Shown: in pieces, positions 7,224 to 16,657 of the stretch
How positions within the stretch are numbered: position 1 is the stretch's first letter
Layout of the letters: the number at the start of each line of letters is the position of its first letter
DNA from: Phycisphaerae bacterium
GTDB lineage: Bacteria > Planctomycetota > Phycisphaerae > Sedimentisphaerales > SG8-4
NCBI GenBank assembly: GCA_030613765.1
Contig: JAUWLI010000003.1
Location: 1 to 31,557, forward strand
Direction: 5' to 3'
DNA length: 31,557 nt
Made by a program: the position numbers and the translations under genes
The notes under the pieces: model-generated
What the model was told of the DNA's origin: nothing
Databases searched by the model: none
Seen by the model: only the letters and a program-made list of their open reading frames with translations

Positions 7224-9163
7224 TATACGGCCTTGTCCTCACTTTGTAATACAGTAGTTCTTCGCCTGTAAAAGGAAATTAACACAAGTGTTGCCCCCAG
7301 GATCGACACAACGCTGCCAATCCAAATCCAATTAATCAGCGGCTTGATAAGAACATTAAGATTTATCAAATCCTTACTGCTATCTACCTGGGTAAGGGCC
7401 ACGTACAAATCGTAAGCAAGGGTTCTTTTGATGTCAACCTCACTGGTGCGCTTATCAGATCGGTTGTAATATGCCTGAGAAGGATGCAGTTGTGCTATCA
7501 ATTCATCGCCCTTATGAACTAACAAATCCGCCGTGACAGCCGTGAAGGTTGAGCCGTGGTCAGCTTTAAGATTGTTAAATGTTATATCAAATCCCGCCAC
7601 CTTAATTTTCTCATTACGTTTTAAAGCAACTTGTTTCTCAATATCATACCCTTCAGAGCCGGCCATACCGATAAAGGCTAACACTACCCCAATATGCACA
7701 ATTCTTGCACCGTACCACCGCAGATTTAGCGGAGGCACAGCCTTATTGCCTCTGCCTCGACTTTTTATGTATCTATTGATAAAATCGCCTGCCAGATTGA
7801 GCATAGCAAAACCACAAATGATAAAAAAGGGAATGGGTAGTTTATGAGTAAAAAACCAACTTACCAAGGCTGCTGCCGCCACAAGAACCGCACCGATTGT
7901 TTGCCAGCTTTTTCTGATACCATATCGGGAAATATAAGGACAGACACATAACAAAAGCAAAAGAACTAAACCGCCGGGGGCAGTAATTTTTGTGAAATAA
8001 TCCGGTTTAAGACTGATTTTTTGCCGGGTAAAAAACCCACTAAAGAACGGAAACAAAGTACCAACAAAGATAACGAAGGTCAGCAATACCAAAAGCCAGT
8101 TATTTAAAGTTATAAATCTACTACCCGGCCTTGCAGAACCAGCCAGGATGAGGTCGCTGCACTTATGCGCACGCCAAAACAATAGCACCGTTAAAATCCA
8201 TATAACGACCAGTAAAACCAGAAACAGAATCCCAAGTCCAGGCTCGGGAAATGCATGAACGCTCGAAACCAATCCGTATCTTGTAAGAAAAGTCCCGAAA
8301 ATGCATAAGCTGAAAGTGGCCAGACTAAGTATTGTCAACCATACGGAGATTGAAGTTCGTGGCTTGTAGGCCCTGGAGCAGTGAAGTAGCGCCGTTGCTG
8401 TGAGCCAGGGCATCAGTGAGGAATTCTCCACGGGATCCCAGGCCCAATAGCCTCCCCAGCCAAGCTCCTCGTAAGCCCACCAAGAGCCAAGTACAATACC
8501 AATCGTCAAAAAAAGCCAGGCCAGCAATATCCAGTTACGGGCCTGCTTGAAAAGATCAAATTCGTCCTGCTTGCCATGACTGGCCAGTGAAGCAATAGCC
8601 CATGCAAAAGGGATTGCGAATGCTGCATATCCAATAAACAGTGTCGGAGGATGCAAAACCATTGCCGGATGCTGTAAGAGTGGATTGAGTCCTGCACCAT
8701 CAGCAGGGGCTACAACTGATAAAGCAAATGGATTTTTATCGAACACCAAAACGAGCAAAAAGAAAACCGAAACCACATTTACAGCAGCTCTGGCCGTTGC
8801 AGCAAAAATTCTTTTTGTCGCATCAAGCCTACAAAATAGTAGTACAGCAAAACCTACCTGCAACCATAACCAAAGCAGCAATGACCCGCTGGCGCCAGCC
8901 CACAGCGCACTTATTCTGTATGCAATTGGTAAGTCTTTCGAGGTATGCTCCGCCACGTAACTGACGCCAAAATCACCACCAACAATCAAAAGCCAGAGAG
9001 CTACCATCGAAACAGTAAGGCATGTAAGAGAAGCAATGGTGGCATTGCGTCCACTCTCGATCGAGCCAATATCTTTTCGCCATGCCCCCAACAAGTCAGC
9101 CAAAACTGCATAACCGCTTAAAAAAAGACCAAGAAGCAGAGCAAAATGTCCCAGTTCAGCCAT
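7223..9163 (-). CDS. ccmF: cytochrome c heme lyase subunit CcmF
   Basis: CcmF takes heme from CcmE and joins it to apocytochromes at the outer face of the inner membrane. The 646-residue, multi-helix protein carries the WWD heme-handling segment (GWGGYWAWDPVENSSLMPW, near residue 240). The conserved histidines LLQHPAMVLHPPTLFIGY are in front of it, and a C-terminal periplasmic domain precedes the last helix (residues about 500-620). Length matches the family. The ATG at 9163 lies three bases after the ccmE stop. No CcmH or CcmI is visible nearby, so CcmF may work alone or with the unknown ectodomain protein at 6131. Confidence 0.95.
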   Translation of the reverse strand: MAELGHFALLLGLFLSGYAVLADLLGAWRKDIGSIESGRNATIASLTCLTVSMVALWLLIVGGDFGVSYVAEHTSKDLPIAYRISALWAGASGSLLLWLWLQVGFAVLLFCRLDATKRIFAATARAAVNVVSVFFLLVLVFDKNPFALSVVAPADGAGLNPLLQHPAMVLHPPTLFIGYAAFAIPFAWAIASLASHGKQDEFDLFKQARNWILLAWLFLTIGIVLGSWWAYEELGWGGYWAWDPVENSSLMPWLTATALLHCSRAYKPRTSISVWLTILSLATFSLCIFGTFLTRYGLVSSVHAFPEPGLGILFLVLLVVIWILTVLLFWRAHKCSDLILAGSARPGSRFITLNNWLLVLLTFVIFVGTLFPFFSGFFTRQKISLKPDYFTKITAPGGLVLLLLLCVCPYISRYGIRKSWQTIGAVLVAAAALVSWFFTHKLPIPFFIICGFAMLNLAGDFINRYIKSRGRGNKAVPPLNLRWYGARIVHIGVVLAFIGMAGSEGYDIEKQVALKRNEKIKVAGFDITFNNLKADHGSTFTAVTADLLVHKGDELIAQLHPSQAYYNRSDKRTSEVDIKRTLAYDLYVALTQVDSSKDLINLNVLIKPLINWIWIGSVVSILGATLVLISFYRRRTTVLQSEDKAV

Positions 9164-9166
9164 AAT

Positions 9167-9565
9167 TTAATCCACTTTCGCCTTGTACTTCGATTCACAC
9201 TTTGTCATGAGCATATCTGCCTGAAATATTCCGGTTGTGTCCAGCCGGCCCTCGACGACCACTTCCCTGTCTTCAGCAAAATTATCAGGAACCGAGCCTT
9301 TATATTGGACCGGCAGCTCAGCCTTGGAACCAGTCAGTGTAAAATTCAGGGTCACCTTTTGTAAATCACGAACTATACTACCCTGTTTAACTCTACCGTA
9401 AATTCTTAGCGATTGATTCTTAACGGTGGGACTATCGTCCGAAAAGTCATCAACAGAGTAATAATACGACCAGGAAGACTGCATAGCATGAAAAACAAAA
9501 TATGTCATGCCCCCCCCAATCAGTACCACTCCAATAATAGTCTTCACTATTGTTTTCGTTTTCAT
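9167..9565 (-). CDS. ccmE: heme chaperone CcmE, cysteine (CxxxY) variant
   Basis: CcmE carries heme covalently in the periplasm and passes it to CcmF. This 132-residue protein has an N-terminal membrane anchor (about 8-26) and an OB-fold domain. In the classical protein heme is bound by the histidine of an HxxxY motif. Here the site reads T-K-C-E-S-K-Y, with Cys123 in place of His and Tyr127 kept. This is the CxxxY form known from archaea and some sulfate reducers, which usually goes with loss of CcmH; no ccmH is seen here. It is the first gene of the maturation operon, after a 117-base gap. Confidence 0.92.
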   Translation of the reverse strand: MKTKTIVKTIIGVVLIGGGMTYFVFHAMQSSWSYYYSVDDFSDDSPTVKNQSLRIYGRVKQGSIVRDLQKVTLNFTLTGSKAELPVQYKGSVPDNFAEDREVVVEGRLDTTGIFQADMLMTKCESKYKAKVD

Positions 9566-9628
9566 AAATCTACTCCTGTCACTTTTAACATTTTTTGACC
9601 ATAATTACAATGCTGCTTAAAACAATAT

Positions 9629-9643
9629 GCTCTTAGAGAGAGC
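9629..9643 (-). terminator. weak hairpin between the conduit operon and ccmE
   Basis: GCTCT-TAGAG-AGAGC forms a five-base-pair stem, followed on the minus strand by ATATTGTTTT. It lies 40 bases after the stop of the 12-heme gene. The stem is short, so this may be a partial terminator or chance. Confidence 0.3.
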
Positions 9644-9682
9644 TACCCGGATCCAAGCTAAAATAGTTTAACCCTTTCAGCC

Positions 9683-11329
9683 TTAATAAGAAAGCGGTGA
9701 ATGCTCTTTACCATGACACTCCAAATAACATTGCCCATGAAATACACCCAAATCTTCAAACTCAAGGCGTCCGGTAGTCGAATCCGGATTAACAATGGAT
9801 ATATCAAAATTTATCAAATGGCTATTCCTGCTCTGCGTTCCCTGCGCAGAACTAATACCATGTGCGTCGTGACATGCCGAACATGGAATTTCCTCCATCA
9901 AATGTTTATTATGTTTTGAAAAACTTTCATCATTAAGAATACTATTACGGCTATGACATTTATAACAAAGTTCATATGAAAACTCGCTCTCTTGTGTAAA
10001 GTCGGATGTCTCATAGCGATAGGCAAGAAGATTTGGATAATTGGACCCATGAGGGCCTTTCGTACCTGTTGCGCTATCCGAACTATGACAGCTCGTACAG
10101 TATATCATGCTTGAAATCTCCATTGGCGATCTCAGGCTTGGAACGTTTAGATTCACACCTGGCGAAACAACCGGATGAAAGGAAGGATTGGACGGATCAA
10201 ACTCCAACCGTGTGTTGGCCTGCGTTATCTGCCGCGTAATCCTCGACTCAATCCGGTTTGGATTATCAGCATGGCACTTAAAACACACTTCATATTCATA
10301 TTGAACCTTTTCCGTGACTGCTCCGGACGCTGTCACACCGGTAACATCACGCATAGAACCAGGCACAAACGGAGCTTGAGTCTGCACATCTTGGGTGGCG
10401 TGGGGATTGTGACAATCAACACATTCAACATGCATTGCCGTTGTCATAGGTGTTTCTTTCAGATCATGAACGCCTTTATATCTGATCACATCGTGGCGAC
10501 TCGGTTTGGAAAGGTCGACTCGTAGATTTGTGCGTGCCACTGAACCATCATGACAGTTCAAACAATTATCTTCAGATTTATCATAATGAAGAAGACGCTC
10601 ATGCCCTCCTGCTGAGTGAGGTTTGTGGCAGCATAAGCAGCCATTATCTGCGACAGTATGATATTCGCTTTCTTTCAGATATTTGTCTTTTGAACCAATC
10701 GTTATCGCCGTCGAACTCTCATGGATTGAATTTCTCCAGCCGGACAAATTATGACAGCTTGTACACATCTGCGATCGTAAATTGGGCATAACCAAAAACT
10801 TGCCATTCTGATTATCATGGGCGTTATGGCAAGTTGTGCATTGAAGCTCATTTGAACTATCCAGCCGAAGTTGTTCGGGCAATGTTGAAGGCGGTCGTAT
10901 TTGAACATCTTCTACTGATAAGACCTCAGAATAAATGAAACTAATAGGATGATCATCTGATAAATCCGTACCCAGATTTGCCGAACCCGGCGTTATGAAA
11001 ACACCCGCCGAACCACCCTTTGATGTATGTGTCAATGCGACAGTTCCATCGTGACAACTCAGACATAGTTTACTCGAACCAGTTGGCTGGCCAACCTTTG
11101 CCTCTAATGATGAACTTTGATATATCGTATAAACAGCATCGGAGAGTTTATGACTCCACGTAGGAGTTCGCGGCCGTGCTTCATGTGGAGTATGACAAAA
11201 TCCGCACACATCTCGTCCACTCAATGCTGATAGATCATGCGGCGAACCTTGTATTCGAGCCGCAACTGAAGAGTGTAACTGTATCATAATTAAGAACACA
11301 CTCATCATCTCAATAAATCTGATTTTCAT
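9683..11329 (-). CDS. secreted 12-heme c-type cytochrome
   Basis: This is a 548-residue exported electron carrier with signal peptide MKIRFIEMMSVFLIMI (cleavage near VAA). It has eleven CxxCH sites (CGFCH, CLSCH, CTTCH, CTSCH, CLCCH, CLNCH, CVDCH, CFKCH, CTSCH, CYKCH, CSACH) and a final CYLECH, a CX3CH variant near residue 538. Its first four hemes are laid out like the tetraheme protein at 16658, sharing CLSCHDGT and DLSDDHPISF, so the two are paralogous over this part. It is the last gene of the conduit operon; its ATG overlaps the stop of the propeller lipoprotein gene (ATGA). With no lipobox it is either periplasmic or released to the cell surface, and is a candidate outer-face partner of the barrel. 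Confidence 0.92.
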   Translation of the reverse strand: MKIRFIEMMSVFLIMIQLHSSVAARIQGSPHDLSALSGRDVCGFCHTPHEARPRTPTWSHKLSDAVYTIYQSSSLEAKVGQPTGSSKLCLSCHDGTVALTHTSKGGSAGVFITPGSANLGTDLSDDHPISFIYSEVLSVEDVQIRPPSTLPEQLRLDSSNELQCTTCHNAHDNQNGKFLVMPNLRSQMCTSCHNLSGWRNSIHESSTAITIGSKDKYLKESEYHTVADNGCLCCHKPHSAGGHERLLHYDKSEDNCLNCHDGSVARTNLRVDLSKPSRHDVIRYKGVHDLKETPMTTAMHVECVDCHNPHATQDVQTQAPFVPGSMRDVTGVTASGAVTEKVQYEYEVCFKCHADNPNRIESRITRQITQANTRLEFDPSNPSFHPVVSPGVNLNVPSLRSPMEISSMIYCTSCHSSDSATGTKGPHGSNYPNLLAYRYETSDFTQESEFSYELCYKCHSRNSILNDESFSKHNKHLMEEIPCSACHDAHGISSAQGTQSRNSHLINFDISIVNPDSTTGRLEFEDLGVFHGQCYLECHGKEHSPLSY

Positions 11330-12387
11330 TTCTCTGCACCCTCAATCAGCTCAAACACCTGGAGCCGTTTATTAAATGAGTCGGCAATATAAATCCTGTC
11401 ATGACTGTCTATATAAATACCCGCCGGCAGCCAAAACTCGCCAAATTCATTACCTTCTTTACCAAACGCCATTAGTATCCGTCCGTTGTTATCAAAAACC
11501 TGAACATTCTCATACTGTCGGTCCGTAACATAGATATGACCAAAACTGTCGGTTGCAATCCCGCTGGGATGAGCAAAGTTGCCGGGACGGTTTCCGTGCT
11601 TGCCAAACATCTTCAAGAAAGTCCCATCATTGGAGAATATCTGAATCCTGTAGTTCAATGTATCACTGACATATAATTGACCTGACTTGTCTACCCAAAG
11701 GTGCGTCGGGAAGTTAAACAGGCCCGGGTCCAATCCTCTTGCCCCAATATTATACTTAAAATCACCGTCCTTATTAAAAACATTTATTGAATGGGCCGCC
11801 GTATCTGATATATACAGCTTCTGTTTTTCCACATCATACGCAATGCCTGATGGCCTCTTTAAATGCTCTGAACCGAAGGAAAATTTGAATTTGCCGTTTC
11901 GGCCAAAAACGCAAATTTTATGCAATACGCTGTCTACAACATAAATGTTCTTGTCAACTATCGTTAAAGCAACCGGCATTATCAGTGTTTCATTTCCAAC
12001 AAGAGCTGAAAATTGATTATAATCACGTGTGTTCAGACAAAAAACATGTATTACCCCACCTGCAGTGTCTACAACAAACATATTGTCTTGTTCATCTATT
12101 ACAACAGCATACGGATTTAATAAAACACCTATGTCTCTCTTGCCGAAAATCAACTCAACCATACCTTCCGGCCATGACACTTCTTTGTTCAAATCATTTT
12201 CAGTTGATAGCGTGCCAACAAATCTTATACGAGGCTTATCCGGTGGCTCAGGCCAGACAAGAGGTGTTTCAATGGCAGGGAATAACTCTCCATAAGGCTT
12301 GTTGCATCCGGTGCAAAAAAGTAATGCAAAACCCAGGATATATAATGTTGCACAAATAAGATGTTTTTTATACATTTTCTTTTTCAT
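11326..12387 (-). CDS. NHL-repeat beta-propeller lipoprotein
   Basis: The 353-residue protein carries a lipobox ending at Cys28 (FCTGC). A segment WPEPPDKPRIRF follows at about 45-56, which is shared in form with the paralogue at 15174 (PPFPDKPRLQF). The rest is a six-bladed NHL propeller, with blades such as NMFVVDTAGGVIHVF, QKLYISDTAAHSINVF, GQLYVSDTLNYRIQIF, GHIYVTDRQYENVQVF and DRIYIADSFNKRLQVF. This lipoprotein type often accompanies porin-cytochrome gene clusters in Geobacter-like bacteria, where its exact role is not settled; docking or stabilising is likely. It sits between the barrel gene (26-base gap) and the 12-heme gene (4-base overlap). Confidence 0.88.
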   Translation of the reverse strand: MKKKMYKKHLICATLYILGFALLFCTGCNKPYGELFPAIETPLVWPEPPDKPRIRFVGTLSTENDLNKEVSWPEGMVELIFGKRDIGVLLNPYAVVIDEQDNMFVVDTAGGVIHVFCLNTRDYNQFSALVGNETLIMPVALTIVDKNIYVVDSVLHKICVFGRNGKFKFSFGSEHLKRPSGIAYDVEKQKLYISDTAAHSINVFNKDGDFKYNIGARGLDPGLFNFPTHLWVDKSGQLYVSDTLNYRIQIFSNDGTFLKMFGKHGNRPGNFAHPSGIATDSFGHIYVTDRQYENVQVFDNNGRILMAFGKEGNEFGEFWLPAGIYIDSHDRIYIADSFNKRLQVFELIEGAEK

Positions 12388-12413
12388 GTTTATTATATGT
12401 TTTCTTGCTTAAA

Positions 12414-14450
12414 TCAGAATAGCCTTTTTAAGCGAATATAAAAAAAGTCACTATTGGACTCAACACCTCCTTGTTTAAGAAAATTCAATTCCAAGCCTGC
12501 GTAAATTCTCAACTGTCGATAGTTATATTCTAATTCAGAATTTATCTGAAATCCCCTCGTGATGCCAAATCTGGTATCGTCCTCATCCCTGTAATCGAGA
12601 CGTGTCGAGATACTGAGCCTATCTGTTAACCTGCTGAAGATTTCCCCACCTGAACTGAAAAGTGAGACATCTCGCGGATCCGGCTCGCCGAAATCCAGCC
12701 AGTGATTGAAAGCTCGTACGGTTGCTCTGGTGTCGGGATTTATTTTCCAACTATAGCTTGCCATAAGCCGTTTACTCGTTGAAGAAATATACGTTGAGTC
12801 CATTTTGCTTTGTTCAGCCTGTATCATAAGACCATTGCTAATATAGTCTATGCCGAACGTATTATTCCTATGCTCATCGGGTATAATCTCCGTTAAGGTT
12901 GATTTGACTTTCTCATCCTGCCGATTATGCCTGTAGTACAATGACAAGCCGTTGTTGAACTGCTCCTTTATTGTGAAATTCTGGCGAAGTATATCCTCTT
13001 TTCTTTCCGGCTCAATAAAAAAACTGTAATCCACGAAAAATTCCTGGCCAGGTGAGAAATTTGGCGGTACTACCGTGCCTACAGTTATAAGATTCAGCAT
13101 TACTCTTCCATTTACCTCTGAAATTGTATAGTCCTCATTCTGAAAAGGAACTCCATTGCCGTCTTTAACTGTTATGCTCGTAATATCAATATTTACTCTG
13201 TCAAGCTCTACTATAGTAACTGCTCCGGTTGGAACAACATGCGACTCATCTATCGCGAATCCTGTACCACTACCCCCCGATTGCTCAACATTCATAGAAG
13301 ATATCGAGTATGAACTTATCAACCTGCCCCAGGGATTCTTCTTTTGGTAATTAAACGCTAAGTCCCCGCCTTTCTGCGTAGGTTTCACTTTATCACCACT
13401 TCCAAACTCGGATTCAGAAGCAAAAATACCTCCGGTTGTAATCAGACTTTCAAATAACCTGTGTTCAAAACCAGCCCGGCCTTGAATTGTCTGATCCTCG
13501 AATTCAGATTGGGTGCCGAATGCACCACGTTTGCGCTCCGCGAAGGAGAACCTGTAATTTGTCAACAAAGTCGATGAATGCTGTAACCTTAAATCTTCAT
13601 TCCATTGCAGATTCGTTTGATCGAATGGATCAGATCGGTCAAAATATCTTACAAAAGAACCAAGCCTGTGCTGTTCGTCTTTTCCGAAAATCAAACTATG
13701 CCTGGTCATATAGAATTGATCTTTTACATCCGACGAGAAACTCACGTTGCGCTGGGATATCTCATTTCTTTCAAATTCAAAGCTTAAACGTGATAAGTTG
13801 CTGAAATTATGATTCAGAAAATACCTGAATCGTTCATCTTTTCTGCTGAAAAAGTCCTTTGCTACCGAGGCCAACGCATTCTGGCTGCTTTCTGAAGAGC
13901 TGTATTGGAACCTCATGGGCCATTCTTTTAATCCCAAACCTAAAGAAACACCTGAACTCTCAGTATCACTCTTCATCGAACCAAGAAACTGCCTGGGAAT
14001 CAAATTCTGTGACTTCTTTGTGTAAAGTGTCACAGGATGAGATTTCTTTTGAAGCATGCGAACATTTAAATCGTAATCATTAAGCGTAGCATTTGTCCTT
14101 TCAGATACTATATCAGAAGAAAGGCTTTGCTGAGAAAGACCTAAGCCGAGGCCGGCACTATACAACAAAAAATTAGGATGATACATGTTTCCTGTTGTCT
14201 CGACTCTTACTCTTTCCTCAAACACTTTCGAAGTGCTTTTACGGGTGATTCCCGGCGACTTATGTTCATCTGTTCGGTTTTCTGCCACAAATTCCAGTTC
14301 TCCCTTGACTGGTTCATGCAAAATAAGAGGCCTCTGCTTCCCCCCAACATTTACCTGACAGCCTGTTAGAAATGCCATAATCCAAAAGATAAAAGCAAAA
14401 CAACAAACATATCTTAAGCATAATAATCGTCTAACCACACTAAATATCAT
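12414..14450 (-). CDS. outer-membrane beta-barrel of a putative porin-cytochrome conduit
   Basis: The 678-residue protein has an N-terminal signal with a lipobox-like LTGC (Cys31). From about residue 85 it shows alternating amphipathic strands to the end, e.g. RFRYFLNHNFSNLSRLSFEF and ATVRAFNHWLDF. It ends in a terminal aromatic strand FFYIRLKRLF, the classic outer-membrane insertion signal. A soluble insert lies around 425-500. No heme motif is present. By position among cytochrome genes it is the best candidate for the sheath that lets a cytochrome cross the outer membrane, as MtrB or OmbB do. I cannot align it to those. The start overlaps the 5-heme gene by eleven bases. Lipidation of a barrel N-terminus would be unusual. 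Confidence 0.82.
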   Translation of the reverse strand: MIFSVVRRLLCLRYVCCFAFIFWIMAFLTGCQVNVGGKQRPLILHEPVKGELEFVAENRTDEHKSPGITRKSTSKVFEERVRVETTGNMYHPNFLLYSAGLGLGLSQQSLSSDIVSERTNATLNDYDLNVRMLQKKSHPVTLYTKKSQNLIPRQFLGSMKSDTESSGVSLGLGLKEWPMRFQYSSSESSQNALASVAKDFFSRKDERFRYFLNHNFSNLSRLSFEFERNEISQRNVSFSSDVKDQFYMTRHSLIFGKDEQHRLGSFVRYFDRSDPFDQTNLQWNEDLRLQHSSTLLTNYRFSFAERKRGAFGTQSEFEDQTIQGRAGFEHRLFESLITTGGIFASESEFGSGDKVKPTQKGGDLAFNYQKKNPWGRLISSYSISSMNVEQSGGSGTGFAIDESHVVPTGAVTIVELDRVNIDITSITVKDGNGVPFQNEDYTISEVNGRVMLNLITVGTVVPPNFSPGQEFFVDYSFFIEPERKEDILRQNFTIKEQFNNGLSLYYRHNRQDEKVKSTLTEIIPDEHRNNTFGIDYISNGLMIQAEQSKMDSTYISSTSKRLMASYSWKINPDTRATVRAFNHWLDFGEPDPRDVSLFSSGGEIFSRLTDRLSISTRLDYRDEDDTRFGITRGFQINSELEYNYRQLRIYAGLELNFLKQGGVESNSDFFYIRLKRLF

Positions 14451-15156
14451 CTCGCAATAACATTAACAGTTCATCACCTACTCTCGATCTGGTGTCTTCA
14501 TTCGCGTCTGCATTAGGGTCTGAATTCGTGTCTGCATTCCAGTCCTTTCTCAAAAGACCTCTTTCCGAACTTGAATGCCCTACATGGCATTCAAGACATT
14601 CGGACAACAACTCTCCCGAATGGTCAGCAATTGATTCAGTGTCCGCTTTCTCATGACATTGATAGCATACATCCGGCACAGGCAGTTTCATTAAATACTT
14701 TTGCTTACTTCTATGTGGATTATGACAGCGCATACAATCACCAATCGCAACAGGTCCATGCACATAATCAATAGAACCGGAATAATTACTACCGGGATGG
14801 CAGTCATAACATAACTGTAACGGCTCTTTCACAAACTCCGGCGTTGCCCACCTGGGCTTCTTAGTCATATCATGACAATTTGCACATATTTTACTCGGTT
14901 CATGCACAATCAATGCCGGCACATTTCCCTGTGGCAACTGCCGCTCACCTTTATCAGGAGAGTTTACATCATTAACATCCTGGCCTTCAATCGGCGGGAC
15001 GCCATCGAAAAAAAAAGTCAAAGTCTTATGTCTCCGGGCTTCATCGCAGCTTAAGAGTGTTGTTAATATGACACTTAATATTATTAATACAACAGCTTTA
15101 AAACTCCCATGAGAAAACACAACACGGAGTTCCTTTAATTTGACTGCTTTCGCCAA
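14440..15156 (-). CDS. 5-heme c-type cytochrome lipoprotein
   Basis: This 238-residue protein has a hydrophobic signal (about 21-36) and lipobox LLSC (Cys37). After it comes a segment reading LTFFFDGVPP (about 46-55), which I recall from cytochrome lipoproteins of Geobacter-type clusters. The five hemes are CANCH, CYDCH, CMRCH, CYQCH and CLECH, in a doubled-CXXCH pattern with HGPVAIGDC and CMRCHNPH. The residue after the lipid cysteine is Asp, which in enterobacteria favours retention in the inner membrane; whether the rule holds here is unknown. It lies immediately before the barrel gene and could be the periplasmic donor. Five hemes are probably too few to span a membrane alone. Confidence 0.9.
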   Translation of the reverse strand: MAKAVKLKELRVVFSHGSFKAVVLIILSVILTTLLSCDEARRHKTLTFFFDGVPPIEGQDVNDVNSPDKGERQLPQGNVPALIVHEPSKICANCHDMTKKPRWATPEFVKEPLQLCYDCHPGSNYSGSIDYVHGPVAIGDCMRCHNPHRSKQKYLMKLPVPDVCYQCHEKADTESIADHSGELLSECLECHVGHSSSERGLLRKDWNADTNSDPNADANEDTRSRVGDELLMLLRDDI

Positions 15157-15173
15157 ATCCAGTAATCTTAAAA

Positions 15174-16400
15174 CTATTGCTCCTCCTTCCCCGGCTCAGA
15201 ACTGGTCCCCACTTGTGCTTCCTGATCCGGTTTGTTGACTAAATCAAGTCTTTTTGCATCTTCTTTTGCCTTCTCCTGCAAAGGGAAACTTCCAAAACCG
15301 AACACGCTTACCTTGTGAGCGCCATATTGGTTCGTCACTATAACGAGAAACTCCAATTTCGCTCCTTCTACGGCATATTCCTGGAACAAATCTACATTAT
15401 CATAATCTAAAGTAACAGTCGCCGGCACATACATCATCCCCGGACGATTACCCACCATACCAAAATAAAGCAGCAAACGACCCTCATCATTATATATTTT
15501 GCAGACATGCGTTCCGGCATCCACCACCCATATCCTGTTTTCCCTGTCAACAGCTATACCTTTAGGTCTGACAAAACTCGCAATAGCATCGCCCATCTGG
15601 CCATAGGTTCGTACAAAACTGCCTTCTGCATCAAACTTTGATATTTGCGCAGTCACTCTGTCGGTAACATACAAATTACCTTCTTTATCAAGCGTTATAT
15701 CACCAATGAGTCTGAACTGGGCTTTCTTATCACCCAACAATCCCATGCCATCGGGAATACGCTTACCTATGCGGGTAATCTCCTCACCTGTGACCTTGTC
15801 CAGAACAATAACCTGCCTGCTTTTCTGGTCTGTCACATAGCATCTCCGCCCGCGTACAGCTACACCCAAAGGAACAATTCCAGAGTCTCTGCCAAAGATT
15901 GCGGTTAATTTATCACTTTTGTCAAAAACAAATATACCAGGGGCCTTGGGGTCGGTTACGTATTTAATCCCATCATCAATCCAGATACTTACCGGATTGC
16001 TAAGCCGGCGATCCTTCGTTAGGTAACTATGTGTTTGATTCTTAATATCTATCACTAACACTCCTCTTGCTATATCGCATACATATAGCTTTCCATCGTA
16101 CACAACCGTCCCATAGGGCTTGACAATAAGCGCTCGCTTTTGTTCTTCCTCTGTACCGACTACAAATTCCTCAAACCAACCGGGCTTGGCCACATCACCC
16201 ACATTCTCCTCAAGCGAAGAAAATGATGTCAGGAACTGAAGCCTTGGCTTATCGGGAAACGGTGGAAAGAACACAGGTTCAAATATCTCTTCTACTTGAG
16301 GCTTAACCTCGGCCTGCTGACAACCGCAAAATACGCATACCGTCCAGATCGCACAAACAACAGATAAACAACTATATAGCAAGAAATTATAAGTTTTCAT
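15174..16400 (-). CDS. NHL-repeat beta-propeller lipoprotein, first gene of the conduit operon
   Basis: The 408-residue paralogue of the 11326 protein has a lipobox at Cys27 (VFCGC), then FPPFPDKPRLQF, then NHL blades including GKLYVCDIARGVLVID, RRCYVTDQKSRQVIVLD, GNLYVTDRVTAQISKFD and NRIWVVDAGTHVCKIY. It has an extra C-terminal extension (about 375-408) that is highly charged and ends PGKEEQ. The operon it opens runs 16400 to 9683 with gaps of 26 bases or less or overlaps. I see only weak sigma-70-like boxes in the 250 bases before it and none of the palindromes or sigma-54 elements found upstream of its neighbours. Confidence 0.88.
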   Translation of the reverse strand: MKTYNFLLYSCLSVVCAIWTVCVFCGCQQAEVKPQVEEIFEPVFFPPFPDKPRLQFLTSFSSLEENVGDVAKPGWFEEFVVGTEEEQKRALIVKPYGTVVYDGKLYVCDIARGVLVIDIKNQTHSYLTKDRRLSNPVSIWIDDGIKYVTDPKAPGIFVFDKSDKLTAIFGRDSGIVPLGVAVRGRRCYVTDQKSRQVIVLDKVTGEEITRIGKRIPDGMGLLGDKKAQFRLIGDITLDKEGNLYVTDRVTAQISKFDAEGSFVRTYGQMGDAIASFVRPKGIAVDRENRIWVVDAGTHVCKIYNDEGRLLLYFGMVGNRPGMMYVPATVTLDYDNVDLFQEYAVEGAKLEFLVIVTNQYGAHKVSVFGFGSFPLQEKAKEDAKRLDLVNKPDQEAQVGTSSEPGKEEQ

Positions 16401-16539
16401 ATACTTTGTTTCGTCTATATACTACCACATTCCATTAATTTGTGTTTCCTTTAGCTAATCACACCATTATGAACAATAAAAACCGATAATAATAGAAATC
16501 ATATATCGAAATAAAACACCCCACAGATTCGCTTATTAT

Positions 16540-16587
16540 ATAAAAACATGGTCCGATGAATCCCTTCAAAAATGCTCCATCGGACCA
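16540..16587 (-). terminator. rho-independent terminator of the tetraheme cytochrome gene
   Basis: A perfect ten-base inverted repeat, TGGTCCGATG (16549-16558) and CATCGGACCA (16578-16587), encloses a 19-base loop. On the minus strand it is followed by TGTTTTTATATAA. It lies 70 bases after the stop codon at 16658 and isolates this gene from the conduit operon. Confidence 0.7.
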
Positions 16588-16657
16588 AGCTAAGTTTCTT
16601 ACAACAGAACAAGTCTAAATATTTTACTTGACCACTATAAGAACTTTTATCGAATAA

